A stretch of 64,000 nt of DNA from Actinomycetota bacterium (GCA_018268595.1 JAFDWH010000016.1:21075-85074); one strand, 5' to 3'. Counted from the first letter of the stretch, positions 51,664-63,045 are shown. A program made the numbers and translations. The notes: a model not told the origin generated them from the sequence alone.

Positions 51664-52298
51664 GCGACCGCCCGTTCCCGGTCGCACGCCGCGCTGAACG
51701 ACGCCAGCAGCCGCAGCCCGGCGGTCGAGGACTTCTCGGGGTGGAACTGCACGCCGTAGACGTTCTCGCGCGCGACCGCGCTGACGAAGCGCTCGCCGTA
51801 CTCGGCCATGCCGAGCACGTCGTCGGCGTCGGCCGGGTGCACGGCGTAGGAGTGCACGTGGTAGAAGGCCGTCTCCGCCGGCAGCGCCGCCGTGAGGCGG
51901 CACGCGCGCTCGAAGCGCACGACGTTCCAGCCGATGTGCGGCACGCGCAGGCCGCCGGCGGCGAGCGGGCGCACGTCGCCGCGCAGCAGCCCGAGGCCCT
52001 CGCACGGCTCGACCTCGACCGAGCGCTCGAACAGCAGTTGCATGCCGAGGCAGATGCCGAGCAGCGGCACGCCCGCCTCCGCGCGCTCCACCACGACCGC
52101 GTCGAGGCCGAGCGCGCGCAGGTGCTCCATCGCACGCGGGAACGCCCCGACGCCCGGCACGACGACGCCGTCCGCCGCGCGGATCTCGTCGTGGTCGGAC
52201 GTCAGCAGCGGTCGCGCGCCGACGTGCGCGAACGCCTTCTCGACCGAGCGGCGGTTGCCCATCCCGTAGTTGACGATCGCGATCGTCGGCGCGCTCAT
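51660..52298 (-). CDS. hisH: Imidazole glycerol phosphate synthase, glutaminase subunit
   Basis: Class I glutamine amidotransferase supplying ammonia to HisF. A 212-residue protein with the nucleophile in GICLGMQLLFE, the His in YGVQFHPEKS and the oxyanion strand VPGVGAFP. Full length and start ATG at 52298, overlapping hisB. The HisH-HisF pair is encoded around hisA, the common actinobacterial order. Confidence 0.97.
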   Translation of the reverse strand: MSAPTIAIVNYGMGNRRSVEKAFAHVGARPLLTSDHDEIRAADGVVVPGVGAFPRAMEHLRALGLDAVVVERAEAGVPLLGICLGMQLLFERSVEVEPCEGLGLLRGDVRPLAAGGLRVPHIGWNVVRFERACRLTAALPAETAFYHVHSYAVHPADADDVLGMAEYGERFVSAVARENVYGVQFHPEKSSTAGLRLLASFSAACDRERAVA

Positions 52299-52888
52299 GC
52301 CGTCAATGTCCCCTTCGTCGACGGCACGCCGGTCTCCGTCGGGTCGATCGCGACCGCCGCGCGCAGCGCGCGCGCGAACGCCTTGAACAGCGCCTCGATC
52401 ATGTGGTGCACGTTCGTGCCGGCCTCGACCGTCAGGTGCAGCGTCAGCCGCGCGTTGCCGGCGACGGCGCGGAAGAACTCCTCCGCCAGCTCGTGGTCGA
52501 AGTTGCCGATCGCGCCCGCCGGCAGCGCGGCGTCCCAGGCGAGGAACGCACGGCCCGACACGTCGAGCGCGCAGGCGGCGCGCGCCTCGTCCATCGGGAT
52601 CGTCGCGGACCCGTAGCGGTAGATGCCGGCGCGCTCGCCGAGCGCCTCGTCGAGCGCCTGCCCGAGGCAGATGCCGACGTCCTCGACAGTGTGGTGCGCG
52701 CCCGTCTGCAGGTCGCCGCTCGCCGCCACCTCGAGGTCGAGGCGGCCGTGACGCGCGAGCAGGTCGAGCATGTGGTCGAGGAAGCCGACGCCCGTCGCGC
52801 GCGCGCCGTCGCCGGAGCCGTCGAGCGCCAGCGTCAGGCGCACGTCGGTCTCGCCGGTGGTGCGGTGGATCTGGGCGCTGCGGCTCAT
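52295..52888 (-). CDS. hisB: Imidazoleglycerol-phosphate dehydratase
   Basis: Dehydrates IGP to imidazole acetol phosphate. A 197-residue monofunctional enzyme with the two manganese-binding motifs: FLDHMLDLLARH / GAHHTVEDVG in the first half and GNFDHELAEEFF / GTNVHHMIEALFKA in the second. There is no phosphatase domain; hisN must be elsewhere. ATG at 52888, overlapping the hisD stop. Confidence 0.97.
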   Translation of the reverse strand: MSRSAQIHRTTGETDVRLTLALDGSGDGARATGVGFLDHMLDLLARHGRLDLEVAASGDLQTGAHHTVEDVGICLGQALDEALGERAGIYRYGSATIPMDEARAACALDVSGRAFLAWDAALPAGAIGNFDHELAEEFFRAVAGNARLTLHLTVEAGTNVHHMIEALFKAFARALRAAVAIDPTETGVPSTKGTLTA

Positions 52889-54138
52889 CGCGCTGCATTC
52901 TCCCGGATGCGGGCTTCCATTGACTCGGCGTGGGCCGTGAAGCCCTCCGCCCGCGCCAGCGCGACGCCGTCGGTTGCCAGTCTCGCCGCTGCAGCGGGCG
53001 CGATGTGCACCTCCGCCATGCGCCGGCGGAACGTGCGCGCCGAGAGCCCGGAGGCGTAGCGCGCAGCGCCGTCGGTCGGCAGCACGTGGTTGGAGCCGGC
53101 AAGGTAGTCGCCGAACGCGGTCGCGGCGCCAGCGCCGACGAACAGGCAGCCTGCGCGCGTGACGCGCGGCGCGAGCGCCTCGGCCCCCGGCCCGATCAGC
53201 TGCAGGTGCTCGGGCGCGAACGCCTCCGCGAGCGCGAGCGCGCCGTCGAGGTCGTCCGTCCGCACCAGCACGGCCGCGCCCGCCTCCGGCACGTCGGCGA
53301 GCTGCGCGGCGAGCGCGTCCAGCACCGCCTGCTCGGGCGAGACGGCGACGACGAGGCTGTCGGCGCCGTGCTCCGCCTGCGCGCGCAGGTCGAGCGCGGC
53401 GAGCGCCGCCGCGCGCGCGTCGTCGATCACGACCAGCAGGTCGCTCGGGCCAGCGAAGCCGTCGATCCCGACCTCGCCGCGCACGACGAGCTTCGCCTCC
53501 TGCACGTACAGGTTCCCCGGACCGACGATCACGTCGACCCGCGGGATCGTCGGCGTGCCGTGCGCGAGCGCGGCGATCGCGTGCGCGCCGCCCATGCGGT
53601 AGACCTCCTCGACCCCGGCGAGCGCGCAGGCGGCCAGCACGAGCGGGTCCGCCGAGGGCGTGCAGACGACGACCTCGCGCACCCCGGCCGCCCGCGCCGT
53701 CACGGCGCCCATGATCACGGTCGACGGGTACGGCGCCCGCCCGCCCGGCACGTACACGGCCGCGCGCGCGACCGGCAGCTCGCGCAGCACGACTGTCTGG
53801 CCCTCCGGCAGCTCCACCGAGCGCTCCTCGTCCACGCCCGCCTGCGCGACCGCGCGCACGTTCGCGGCGGCGCGCTTGAGCGCCGCGCGCACCGCGGGGT
53901 CCAGCCCCGCCAGCGCCGCGTCGATCTCCTCGCGCGGCACGCACAGCGGTCCGGGGTCGGCGCCGCCGGCGTCCAGCTCTCGGCGGTAGCGCTCGAGCGC
54001 CTCGTCGCCGCCGTGACGCACGTCCAGCACGATCCGCATGACCGCGTCGGCGACGTCGGCGGCGCCGGGCACGAGCCCGCGCAGCTCCGCGACGAGCGCG
54101 GCCGGATCGCCCGCCAGCGTGCGGCGCTCAAGCCGCAC
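52885..54138 (-). CDS. hisD: Histidinol dehydrogenase
   Basis: Two-step oxidation of histidinol to histidine. A 417-residue, zinc-dependent protein with VPGGRAPYPSTVIM, the VIVGPGNLYVQEAK motif, IDGFAGPSDLLV, AQAEHGADSL (metal-binding Gln/His), and FAPEHLQL with catalytic Glu-His. Start GTG at 54138; overlaps hisG by 11 bp. hisC is not between hisD and hisB, so the aminotransferase gene must be elsewhere. Confidence 0.97.
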   Translation of the reverse strand: MRLERRTLAGDPAALVAELRGLVPGAADVADAVMRIVLDVRHGGDEALERYRRELDAGGADPGPLCVPREEIDAALAGLDPAVRAALKRAAANVRAVAQAGVDEERSVELPEGQTVVLRELPVARAAVYVPGGRAPYPSTVIMGAVTARAAGVREVVVCTPSADPLVLAACALAGVEEVYRMGGAHAIAALAHGTPTIPRVDVIVGPGNLYVQEAKLVVRGEVGIDGFAGPSDLLVVIDDARAAALAALDLRAQAEHGADSLVVAVSPEQAVLDALAAQLADVPEAGAAVLVRTDDLDGALALAEAFAPEHLQLIGPGAEALAPRVTRAGCLFVGAGAATAFGDYLAGSNHVLPTDGAARYASGLSARTFRRRMAEVHIAPAAAARLATDGVALARAEGFTAHAESMEARIRENAAR

Positions 54139-54760
54139 GCACGCGCTCCAGCAGCTCGTCGATCGCCGCGGCCTTCAGCTTGTGAGCGACCGGGTTGGCG
54201 ATCAGGCGGGCGGTCACGGTGACGATCTCCTCGCGCACGACGAGCCCGTTCTCGCGCAGCGTCGTGCCGGTCGCGGTCAGGTCGACGATCCCGTCCACGA
54301 GCCCGGTCAGCGGCGCCAGCTCGACCGACCCCTTCACCTCCACCATCTCCGCCTGGCGGCCGGTCGCGGCGAAGTGGCGCGCGGCGATCTTCGGGTACTT
54401 CGTCGCGATCCGCATGATGCCGAGGCGGCGGCGCGCCTCCTCCATCGGGTCGTCGCCGGCGACCGACGCGAGCACCATCGTGCAGGTGCCGTAGCCGAGG
54501 TCGAGCAGCTCGTAGACCTCGCGCTCGGACTGCTCCATCAGCACGTCCTTGCCGGTGATGCCGACGTCGGCCGCGCCCGCCTCGACGTAGGTCGGGACGT
54601 CGGAGGGCCGCATCGTCACGAGCCCGACGTCGCGGAACAGCAGCTTGCGGTCGTTCGCGCGCACCTCGCCGGTCTCGACCCCGATCGCGTCGAGCAGGTC
54701 GAGCGTCTGCTTGAACAGCGCGCCGCGCGGAACCGCGATCGTGAGGCCGTTCGCGCTCAC
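54128..54760 (-). CDS. hisG: ATP phosphoribosyltransferase, short form
   Basis: First, committed step of histidine synthesis. A 210-residue short-form HisG lacking the regulatory C-terminal domain. Blocks: LTIAVPRGALFKQTLDLL, RPSDVPTYVEAGAADVGITG, and the PRPP loop LVDGIVDLTATGTTLREN. Short HisG works as an octamer with HisZ, whose gene lies immediately upstream (4-bp overlap). Start GTG at 54760. Confidence 0.97.
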   Translation of the reverse strand: MSANGLTIAVPRGALFKQTLDLLDAIGVETGEVRANDRKLLFRDVGLVTMRPSDVPTYVEAGAADVGITGKDVLMEQSEREVYELLDLGYGTCTMVLASVAGDDPMEEARRRLGIMRIATKYPKIAARHFAATGRQAEMVEVKGSVELAPLTGLVDGIVDLTATGTTLRENGLVVREEIVTVTARLIANPVAHKLKAAAIDELLERVRAA

Positions 54761-55800
54761 GAGGCGTCCCCGTTTCGCACGCGCTCGCCGCGCTCCTCGC
54801 CCGCCAGCGCGATGTGCAGCCGCTCGGCGTTGAGCGCGAAGCCGACCGCCGGCAGCGGCCGCCCGAAGCGCCCGAGCAGCTCGTCGTAGCGTCCGCCGCC
54901 GCCGAGCGGCACGCCGAGCGCCGGGTCGTAGACCTGGAAGATCGCGCCCGTGTAGTAACCCAGCTCGCGCACGAGCCCGAGGTCGAAGATCAGCCGCTGG
55001 GCGACGCGCGGCTCCAGCAGCGCGTGCACGTCGCGCAGCCCCTCCGCTGCCTCCGCCGCCGCGCCGTCGAGCCCGGACAGCACCTCGGGGCCGCCGCGGA
55101 GCTGCGGCACGCGCACGAGCAGGTCGGTCGCCGCGTCGTCGAGCCCGAGCGCCTCGACCTCGCGGCGCAGGCCGACGAAGTCGCGCGTCACCAGCTCGTG
55201 CAGCACCCGCTCGCGCGCCGCGCCGTCGATGCCGTAGCCGTCGAGCAGCGCCTGGTAGAGCCCCACGTCGCCGAGCCCGATGCGGTAGTCGGCGAGGCCG
55301 ACCGCGTCGAGCACGTCGCACAGGAGCGTGAGCGCCTCGGCCGTGCCCTGCGGAGCGGGCGCGCCGACCAGCTCGATCCCCGCCTGCAGGAACTCGCGCG
55401 GCTGCCCGCGCTGCGGGCGCACGCCGCGGTAGGCGTGCGCGAGGTAACAGAGCCGCAGCGGCGGCTGCGCGTCGGCGAAGCGCGTCGCGACGAGCCGCGC
55501 GATCGGCACCGTCATGTCGGAGCGCAGCACCAGCACCCGCCCCTGCTCGTCGAACAGGCGGTAGGCCGGCGGCGCGCCGCGCACGTCGCCGCGCGCGAGC
55601 GTCTCCTCGTACTCGAGCGCCGGCGTCTGGACCTCGCCGTAGCCGGCGCGCTGGAAGACCTCCAGCGCCCGCGAGGTGATCGCGCGCAGCTCGCGCATCT
55701 CGTCGGGCAGCACGTCGCGCGTGCCGCTCGGGATCGGGTGGATCGTGGGAGTCGTGGGAGTCGGCGCCGCCGCGGGCGCCGTGCCGGTCGGGTCGCTCAT
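54757..55800 (-). CDS. hisZ: ATP phosphoribosyltransferase regulatory subunit
   Basis: A histidyl-tRNA-synthetase paralogue that binds histidine and regulates short HisG. A 347-residue protein with the class II core (PSGTRDVLPDEMRELRAIT, VLRSDMTVPIARLVATR, YRGVRPQRGQPREFLQAG). It lacks the anticodon-binding domain of HisRS and the HisRS signature for charging. ATG at 55800, first gene of the his run. The 177-bp leader contains two strong hairpins. Confidence 0.95.
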   Translation of the reverse strand: MSDPTGTAPAAAPTPTTPTIHPIPSGTRDVLPDEMRELRAITSRALEVFQRAGYGEVQTPALEYEETLARGDVRGAPPAYRLFDEQGRVLVLRSDMTVPIARLVATRFADAQPPLRLCYLAHAYRGVRPQRGQPREFLQAGIELVGAPAPQGTAEALTLLCDVLDAVGLADYRIGLGDVGLYQALLDGYGIDGAARERVLHELVTRDFVGLRREVEALGLDDAATDLLVRVPQLRGGPEVLSGLDGAAAEAAEGLRDVHALLEPRVAQRLIFDLGLVRELGYYTGAIFQVYDPALGVPLGGGGRYDELLGRFGRPLPAVGFALNAERLHIALAGEERGERVRNGDAS

Positions 55801-55822
55801 GCGCAGGGCGACTCTAGATGGT

Positions 55823-55847
55823 CGTATCCACGAGATTCGTGGGTACG
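55823..55847. promoter_or_regulatory. Hairpin in the hisZ leader region (11-bp stem)
   Basis: CGTATCCACGA-GAT-TCGTGGGTACG pairs over 11 positions with one G-T wobble, 23 bp upstream of the hisZ start. On the minus-strand transcript the wobble becomes an A-C mismatch. It could be a leader structure or an operator for a dimeric repressor. Confidence 0.45.
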
Positions 55848-55889
55848 AGGGGTGCGATGGTCGGATGCTGGGGGCCGTGCGGTGTCGAA

Positions 55890-55910
55890 GCCAATGCCGG
55901 TGGCATTGGC
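55890..55910. promoter_or_regulatory. Hairpin between murA and hisZ (9-bp stem)
   Basis: GCCAATGCC-GGT-GGCATTGGC is a perfect 9-bp inverted repeat with a 3-nt loop, about 68 bp after the murA stop. It lacks a T-run. It may end murA transcription or be part of a his leader. Confidence 0.5.
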
Positions 55911-55977
55911 GAGACGCCGCGTGGCGCCCAGCGCCGGCCAGCGTGACCCTCGTGCCGCGAGATCGTGGAGGAGACCA

Positions 55978-57282
55978 TCAGTGGGCGTGGACGCGCTGGC
56001 TGTCCTCGACGCGCTCGATGCGCGCCCCGAGCGCGCGCAGGCGCTCGTCGATCCGCTCGTAGCCGCGGTCGATCTGGCGGACGTTGCCGATCTCGGTGGT
56101 GCCGTCGGCGCACAGCGCGGCGATCAGCATCGCCATGCCGGCGCGGATGTCGGGCGACTCGAGCCGTTCGCCGCGCAGCCGGCGCGGCCCGACGACGAGC
56201 GCGCGGTGCGGGTCGCAGATCGTGATCGCGGCGCCCATCAGCTGCAGCTTGTCGGTGAAGAACAGGCGGTTCTCGAACATCTTCTCGTGGATGATGACCG
56301 AGCCCTCCGACTGGGTCGCGAGCGCGAGCGCGATCGACGTCAGGTCGGCCGGGAAGGCCGGCCACGGCCCGTCCTCCACCTTCGGCTGGTAGCCGCCGGC
56401 GTCGTCGTGGATCACGAGCTTCTGCCCGCCGGGCACGAACAGGTCCTCGCCGCGGATCTCGCTCTCCAGCCCGAGGCGCGCGAACACCATGCGGATCATC
56501 CGCAGGTCCTCGGCGATCACGTCCGTGATCGTCAGCTCGCCGCCGGTCACGCCGGCGAGCGCCATGAACGAGCCGATCTCGATGTGGTCGGGCGCCACCC
56601 TGTGCCGGCAGCCGTGCAGCCGCTCGACGCCGTGGACGGTCATCACGTTCGAGCCGATCCCGTCGATCGCGGCGCCCATCTTCACGAGCATGCGCGCGAG
56701 GTCCTGCACGTGCGGCTCGGACGCGGCGTTGCGGATCACGCTGTCGCCCGGCGTGAGCGCGGCTGCCATCAGCGCGTTCTCGGTCGCCATCACGGACGGC
56801 TCGTCCATCAGGAAGTCGCACGGCGCGAGCCCGCGCGGCGCGGTCAGCAGGATGTCGCGGTCGTGCGCGACGGTCGCCCCGAGCGCCTTGAAGGCGTCGA
56901 GGTGCGGGTCGAGCCGGCGGCGGCCGATCACGTCACCGCCGGGCGGCGGCATCAGCGCGCGCCCGTGCCGCGCGAGCAGCGGGCCGGCGAGCAGGAAGGA
57001 GGCGCGGATGCGCTCGGACAGGTCGCGGTCGACCTCGGTCGAGGCGAGCCCGTCGGCGCGGATCGCCACCTCGTTCTCGCCGATCCAGTCGGCGCGCGCG
57101 CCCAGCTCGCGCAGCAGGTCGAGCATCGCTTCGACGTCGGCGATCCGCGGCACGTTGCGGATCGCGCACTCGTCGTCGGTCAGCAGCGCCGCGGCGAGGA
57201 TCGGCAGCGCGCCATTCTTGTTGCCGGCGGGGACGATCGTGCCGGACAGCGGCACGCCGCCTTGGATGACGAACTTCTCCAT
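55978..57282 (-). CDS. murA: UDP-GlcNAc 1-carboxyvinyltransferase with Asp at the catalytic position
   Basis: First committed step of peptidoglycan synthesis: transfers enolpyruvate from PEP to UDP-GlcNAc. A 434-residue protein with Lys22-Asn23 in PAGNKNGALPILAAALL, RIRASFLLAGPLLAR and the flexible loop PPGGDVIGRRRLDPHL. In this loop Asp117 replaces the usual Cys. The C-terminus reads IDRGYERIDERLRALGA. Mycobacterial MurA also has Asp here and is resistant to fosfomycin. ATG at 57282. Next to the his run but separated by 177 bp. Confidence 0.95.
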   Translation of the reverse strand: MEKFVIQGGVPLSGTIVPAGNKNGALPILAAALLTDDECAIRNVPRIADVEAMLDLLRELGARADWIGENEVAIRADGLASTEVDRDLSERIRASFLLAGPLLARHGRALMPPPGGDVIGRRRLDPHLDAFKALGATVAHDRDILLTAPRGLAPCDFLMDEPSVMATENALMAAALTPGDSVIRNAASEPHVQDLARMLVKMGAAIDGIGSNVMTVHGVERLHGCRHRVAPDHIEIGSFMALAGVTGGELTITDVIAEDLRMIRMVFARLGLESEIRGEDLFVPGGQKLVIHDDAGGYQPKVEDGPWPAFPADLTSIALALATQSEGSVIIHEKMFENRLFFTDKLQLMGAAITICDPHRALVVGPRRLRGERLESPDIRAGMAMLIAALCADGTTEIGNVRQIDRGYERIDERLRALGARIERVEDSQRVHAH

Positions 57283-57452
57283 GAGCGAGCGGTTGCGCGG
57301 CCGGGCCGCGCCGGTGGGAGGTGCGAACGGCGTCGCCGTCCGCCGAGCCAGGGTAACAGCCATGCAGGAGAGTGTTCGCGCGGCGACGCCCGGACCCTCC
57401 TTATCCGTCCAGCCGCGCGGGCTCACGCCGGACCCGCCCGTAGGGTGCGGGC

Positions 57453-58682
57453 GTGCCGTTCCGCCGCTATTGGGAGCTGATCCGCCATCCGGGGGTGCCG
57501 CGCCTGGTCGCGAGCGTGCTGATCGGTCGGATCCCGATCGGGATCTTCTCGCTCGCGATCGTCCTGCTCGTGCGCCAGGAGACGCACTCGTTCGCGCAGG
57601 CCGGCGTGGCGAGCGCCGCATGGGCGCTCGGAGCGGGCGTCGTCGCGCCGCTGCAAGGCCGGCTGGTCGACCGCTTCGGCCAGCCGGCGGTGCTGATCCC
57701 CTCCACGCTGCTGAACGCGAGCGCCGTGGCGGCGTTCGTGCTGTACGCCCGCGCCGGCGCCTCGACCTGGGTGCTGGCCGTGTTCGCGTGGCTCGGCGGC
57801 GCGGCGCTGCCGCCGCTCGGCGCGTGCATGCGCTCGATCTGGGCCGACACGTACGCCGACGACGCGACCGCCCGCAACACCGCCTACACGTTCGAGAGCA
57901 TGATCGCCGAGCTGTTCTACATCGTCGGCCCGGCGATCACGACGCTGCTGATCGCGCTCAGCTCGCCGAGCGCGGCGCTGCTGGCCGCGATCGGGCTCAG
58001 CGCCGCCGGCACGCTCGGCTTCGCGACGGCGGCGCGCTCGCGCGCGTGGAGAAGCCAGCAGGAGACGCGCCCGCGCGGCGGCGCGCTCGCCGCGCCGGGG
58101 ATGCGCACGCTGATGCTCGCGATCGTCCCGACCGGGATCACGTTCGGCGTGCTCGAGGTGGCGATGCCGGCGTTCGCGGTCGAGCGCGGCCACCCGGCGG
58201 CGCTCTCGGGGATCTTCCTGTCGGCGATGGCCGCCGGCAGCCTGGTCGGCGGCCTGTGGTACGGCGCGCGGCGCTGGAGCGGGCCGATCGTGGCGCGCTT
58301 CATCGGGCTCGAGGTGCTGTTCACGCTCGGCCTGCTGCCGCTGCTGGTCGCCGACTCGGTCGGGGCGATGGTCGTGCTGATGGCGATCGCCGGGCTCGCG
58401 CTCGCGCCCTCGGCCGCGGCCGGGTACCTCGTGGTCGACCACATCGCGCCGCCCGGGACGGTCACCGAGGCGACGACCTGGGTGATGACCGCGAACGTCG
58501 CCGGCGGCGCGCTCGGCGCTGCGCTCGGCGGGGTCGTCGTGCAGCGCGCGAGCGTTCAGGCGGCGCTGCTGCTCGCGTGCGTGGGCCCGGCGCTCGGCAC
58601 GCTCGTCGCGCTCGCACGCCGGCGCACGCTCGGCGAGCCGGGCCAGCCGCTGGCGGTCGCGCGCAAGCAGAGCGCGGGGTAG
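57453..58682 (+). CDS. MFS transporter
   Basis: A 409-residue membrane protein with about 12 hydrophobic helices arranged as two six-helix halves, separated by a charged loop (ARSRAWRSQQETRPRGG). Between helices 2 and 3 is the MFS motif A-like GRLVDRFGQPAVL (G-x3-D-R-x-G). The second half has GGLWYGARRWSG in the equivalent loop. Substrate unknown; efflux is likely for this subgroup. Divergent from murA; start GTG at 57453. Confidence 0.88.
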   Translation: MPFRRYWELIRHPGVPRLVASVLIGRIPIGIFSLAIVLLVRQETHSFAQAGVASAAWALGAGVVAPLQGRLVDRFGQPAVLIPSTLLNASAVAAFVLYARAGASTWVLAVFAWLGGAALPPLGACMRSIWADTYADDATARNTAYTFESMIAELFYIVGPAITTLLIALSSPSAALLAAIGLSAAGTLGFATAARSRAWRSQQETRPRGGALAAPGMRTLMLAIVPTGITFGVLEVAMPAFAVERGHPAALSGIFLSAMAAGSLVGGLWYGARRWSGPIVARFIGLEVLFTLGLLPLLVADSVGAMVVLMAIAGLALAPSAAAGYLVVDHIAPPGTVTEATTWVMTANVAGGALGAALGGVVVQRASVQAALLLACVGPALGTLVALARRRTLGEPGQPLAVARKQSAG

Positions 58683-58824
58683 CGCGGCGGCGCGGAGTCG
58701 CCCGCGCCCGTCGGCCCGGCGCGGCGGTGGCCGGCGGCAGGCCGTCTTCGCGCCGCGCGTCCGCGATCGGGCCAGACGGTTCCGATCGGGCCGGACGGCG
58801 CCGCCCGCGAATCGTCCCGCGCGC

Positions 58825-59160
58825 TTACGAGTGCCAGCGCCCACCCGCCCGCGCCCACGCGAGCAGATGGTCGGTGCCGCAGAAGGCGTCGCCGATGCGA
58901 TGCTCGCCGCGATGGTGCACCAGCAGCACGCGCGTGTCGTCGAGCGCGGCGCCGCACTCCGCGCAGCGCTCCAGCTCTCTGTCGGGCACCGGCCGCTCGC
59001 TCAGCACGCCCGCGTCCCAATGCGGCCCCTGCATCGCCCACGGCACAACGTGCTCGAGGCGGCAGAAGACCGCCAACCGCTCACCCGCCTCCTCCGCGGC
59101 ACGGAACCCCTCGTCTGGCTCCACACCGACTCCGCACCAGCTGCAGCGCTCACGCGACAC
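58825..59160 (-). CDS. Small cysteine-rich, probably zinc-binding protein
   Basis: A 111-residue protein with two C-x2-C pairs (Cys6/Cys9 in RCSWCG and Cys66/Cys69 in RCAECG), plus Cys33 and Cys94 each followed by a conserved-looking His context (FCRLEHVVPW, FCGTDHLLAW). The two halves repeat the pattern CxxC-...-C-x3-H/D-H, suggesting an internal duplication and two zinc sites. Family not recognised. GTG at 59160 is preferred because homologous-looking sequence starts at SRERCSWCG; TTG at 59250 is in frame. An SOS-like box lies about 155 bp upstream. Confidence 0.6.
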   Translation of the reverse strand: MSRERCSWCGVGVEPDEGFRAAEEAGERLAVFCRLEHVVPWAMQGPHWDAGVLSERPVPDRELERCAECGAALDDTRVLLVHHRGEHRIGDAFCGTDHLLAWARAGGRWHS

Positions 59161-59812
59161 GCCCGGCAGCGTAGCTCGCGCCCCTCGCGCGTGGTCGCTG
59201 CAAGATCCGTTGCAGTCGGTTCGCGCCGGATTCCCAGTCGCAGCGGGCAATTCGCTCCCTCGCCAGGCGCCCCACCACCGGCTGCCGGCGTCCGTCCGCC
59301 GGCAAGGATACCTTCACGAACACATGTTCCCCCTTCGCCCATCGCGCGCCGCTGCCGCCCTCCTCGAGGTCGCCGAGGCCCTGCTCGCCCCGCTTCCGAC
59401 CGCGTCGAGCGACGGCGCACGTTGCCCCCGGCTCCCCCGCGCCGGCGCAGGCGCCGACCTCGACGCACACGCACGTCCGGGCGCCAGCCGCGACGCACGC
59501 GATGCCGACGTCAACCAACTCGACGATGGAGAGCCGCAGCGCGGTGCGCCGCCTCATCCCCATCGCCGCCCAGCCGCGATCGAGGTCCGCCGCCGGCCGG
59601 GCGCGTCGGCGCGGCCACAGCCGTGCCTGACGCCGCTCGCGCGCCCCCTCCGCGCCTTCTCCCCGGAGACGGCGGCGGGGCGCACCACCGCGCGCTAGCC
59701 GCGAGCCCGCTGCCGCGCCGCTGAACGGCGGCAGCGCACCGGCGCAGCACCCCACCCGGAGGCAGAGCCCCCGGGCGACGCAAGCTCCGGCGAGCCGCGC
59801 CGGAACGACGAG
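59161..59812. other. Region without a supported gene between the Cys-rich gene and the rRNA operon
   Basis: About 650 bp. It holds a LexA-type box at 59317-59330. A plus-strand frame from an ATG inside that box (59324-59698, 124 residues, Ala/Arg/Pro-rich) has partly plausible third-position GC but no recognisable fold or ribosome site. Long frames on the minus strand look like shadows. No tRNA, repeat or IS end was seen. Confidence 0.4.
59317..59330. promoter_or_regulatory. LexA-type SOS box candidate
   Basis: CGAACACATGTTCC contains GAAC-N4-GTTC, the same core as the dinB box at 474-487. It lies in a non-coding region, about 155 bp upstream of the Cys-rich gene on the minus strand. On the minus strand a TATCCT -10-like element follows closely, so a damage-regulated leftward promoter is possible. 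Confidence 0.5.
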
Positions 59813-59843
59813 GAGCCCCGCACACACGCTGTGTACGGGGCTC
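59813..59843 (-). terminator. Terminator hairpin of the rRNA operon
   Basis: GAGCCCCG at 59813-59820 pairs with CGGGGCTC at 59836-59843, with further CACAC/GTGT pairing inside. It lies about 15 nt past the 3' end of 5S rRNA on the minus strand. Strong GC stem without a long T-run, as common in GC-rich actinobacteria. Confidence 0.75.
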
Positions 59844-59857
59844 GTTCGCATGTAAGA

Positions 59858-59975
59858 ACCGGCGGCGTCCTACTCTCCCAGGCCCTTGCGGGCCAAGTAC
59901 CATCGGCGCTGAGGGGCTTAACTGCTCTGTTCGGAATGGGAAGAGGTGTTTCCCCCTCGCCATAGCCACCGGAAA
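59858..59975 (-). rRNA. rrf: 5S ribosomal RNA
   Basis: About 118 nt on the minus strand. Read 5' to 3' it starts with TTCCGGTGGCTATGGCGAGG and includes the conserved ACCTCTTCCCATTCCGAACA and the loop GTTAAGCCCCTCAGCG. It ends near GAGAGTAGGACGCCGCC. Ends are approximate. It follows 23S after a 65-nt spacer. Confidence 0.95.
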
Positions 59976-60001
59976 CCGGTCGAGACCACGCCCTCCGCGG
60001 G

Positions 60002-60039
60002 CCTTCAAAACTGCACAGTACGCCAATAGCACGGGCATC
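60002..60039 (-). other. 3' arm of the pre-23S processing stem
   Basis: The sequence just past the 3' end of 23S (AAACTGCACAGTA and CCAATAGCACGGGCATC read on the plus strand) is nearly complementary to 63073-63109, just before the 5' end of 23S. The long pairing brings both ends together and is the expected RNase III-type site for excising pre-23S. Confidence 0.75.
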
Positions 60040-60042
60040 AAA

Positions 60043-63045
<3,003 letters not shown>

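Noticed and set aside
54814..57480. Plus-strand open frame of about 888 codons over hisZ and murA
   Set aside because: Antisense shadow; hisZ and murA are unambiguous on the minus strand.
58765..58802. Two adjacent 19-bp near-repeats (GATCGGGCC-x-GACGG)
   Set aside because: Only two imperfect copies in a GC-rich gap; not enough for a regulatory or mobile repeat claim.
59324..59698. Plus-strand ORF starting within the SOS-like box
   Set aside because: No ribosome site, no fold, and low-complexity Arg/Pro/Ala composition; kept only as a note for the SOS box finding.
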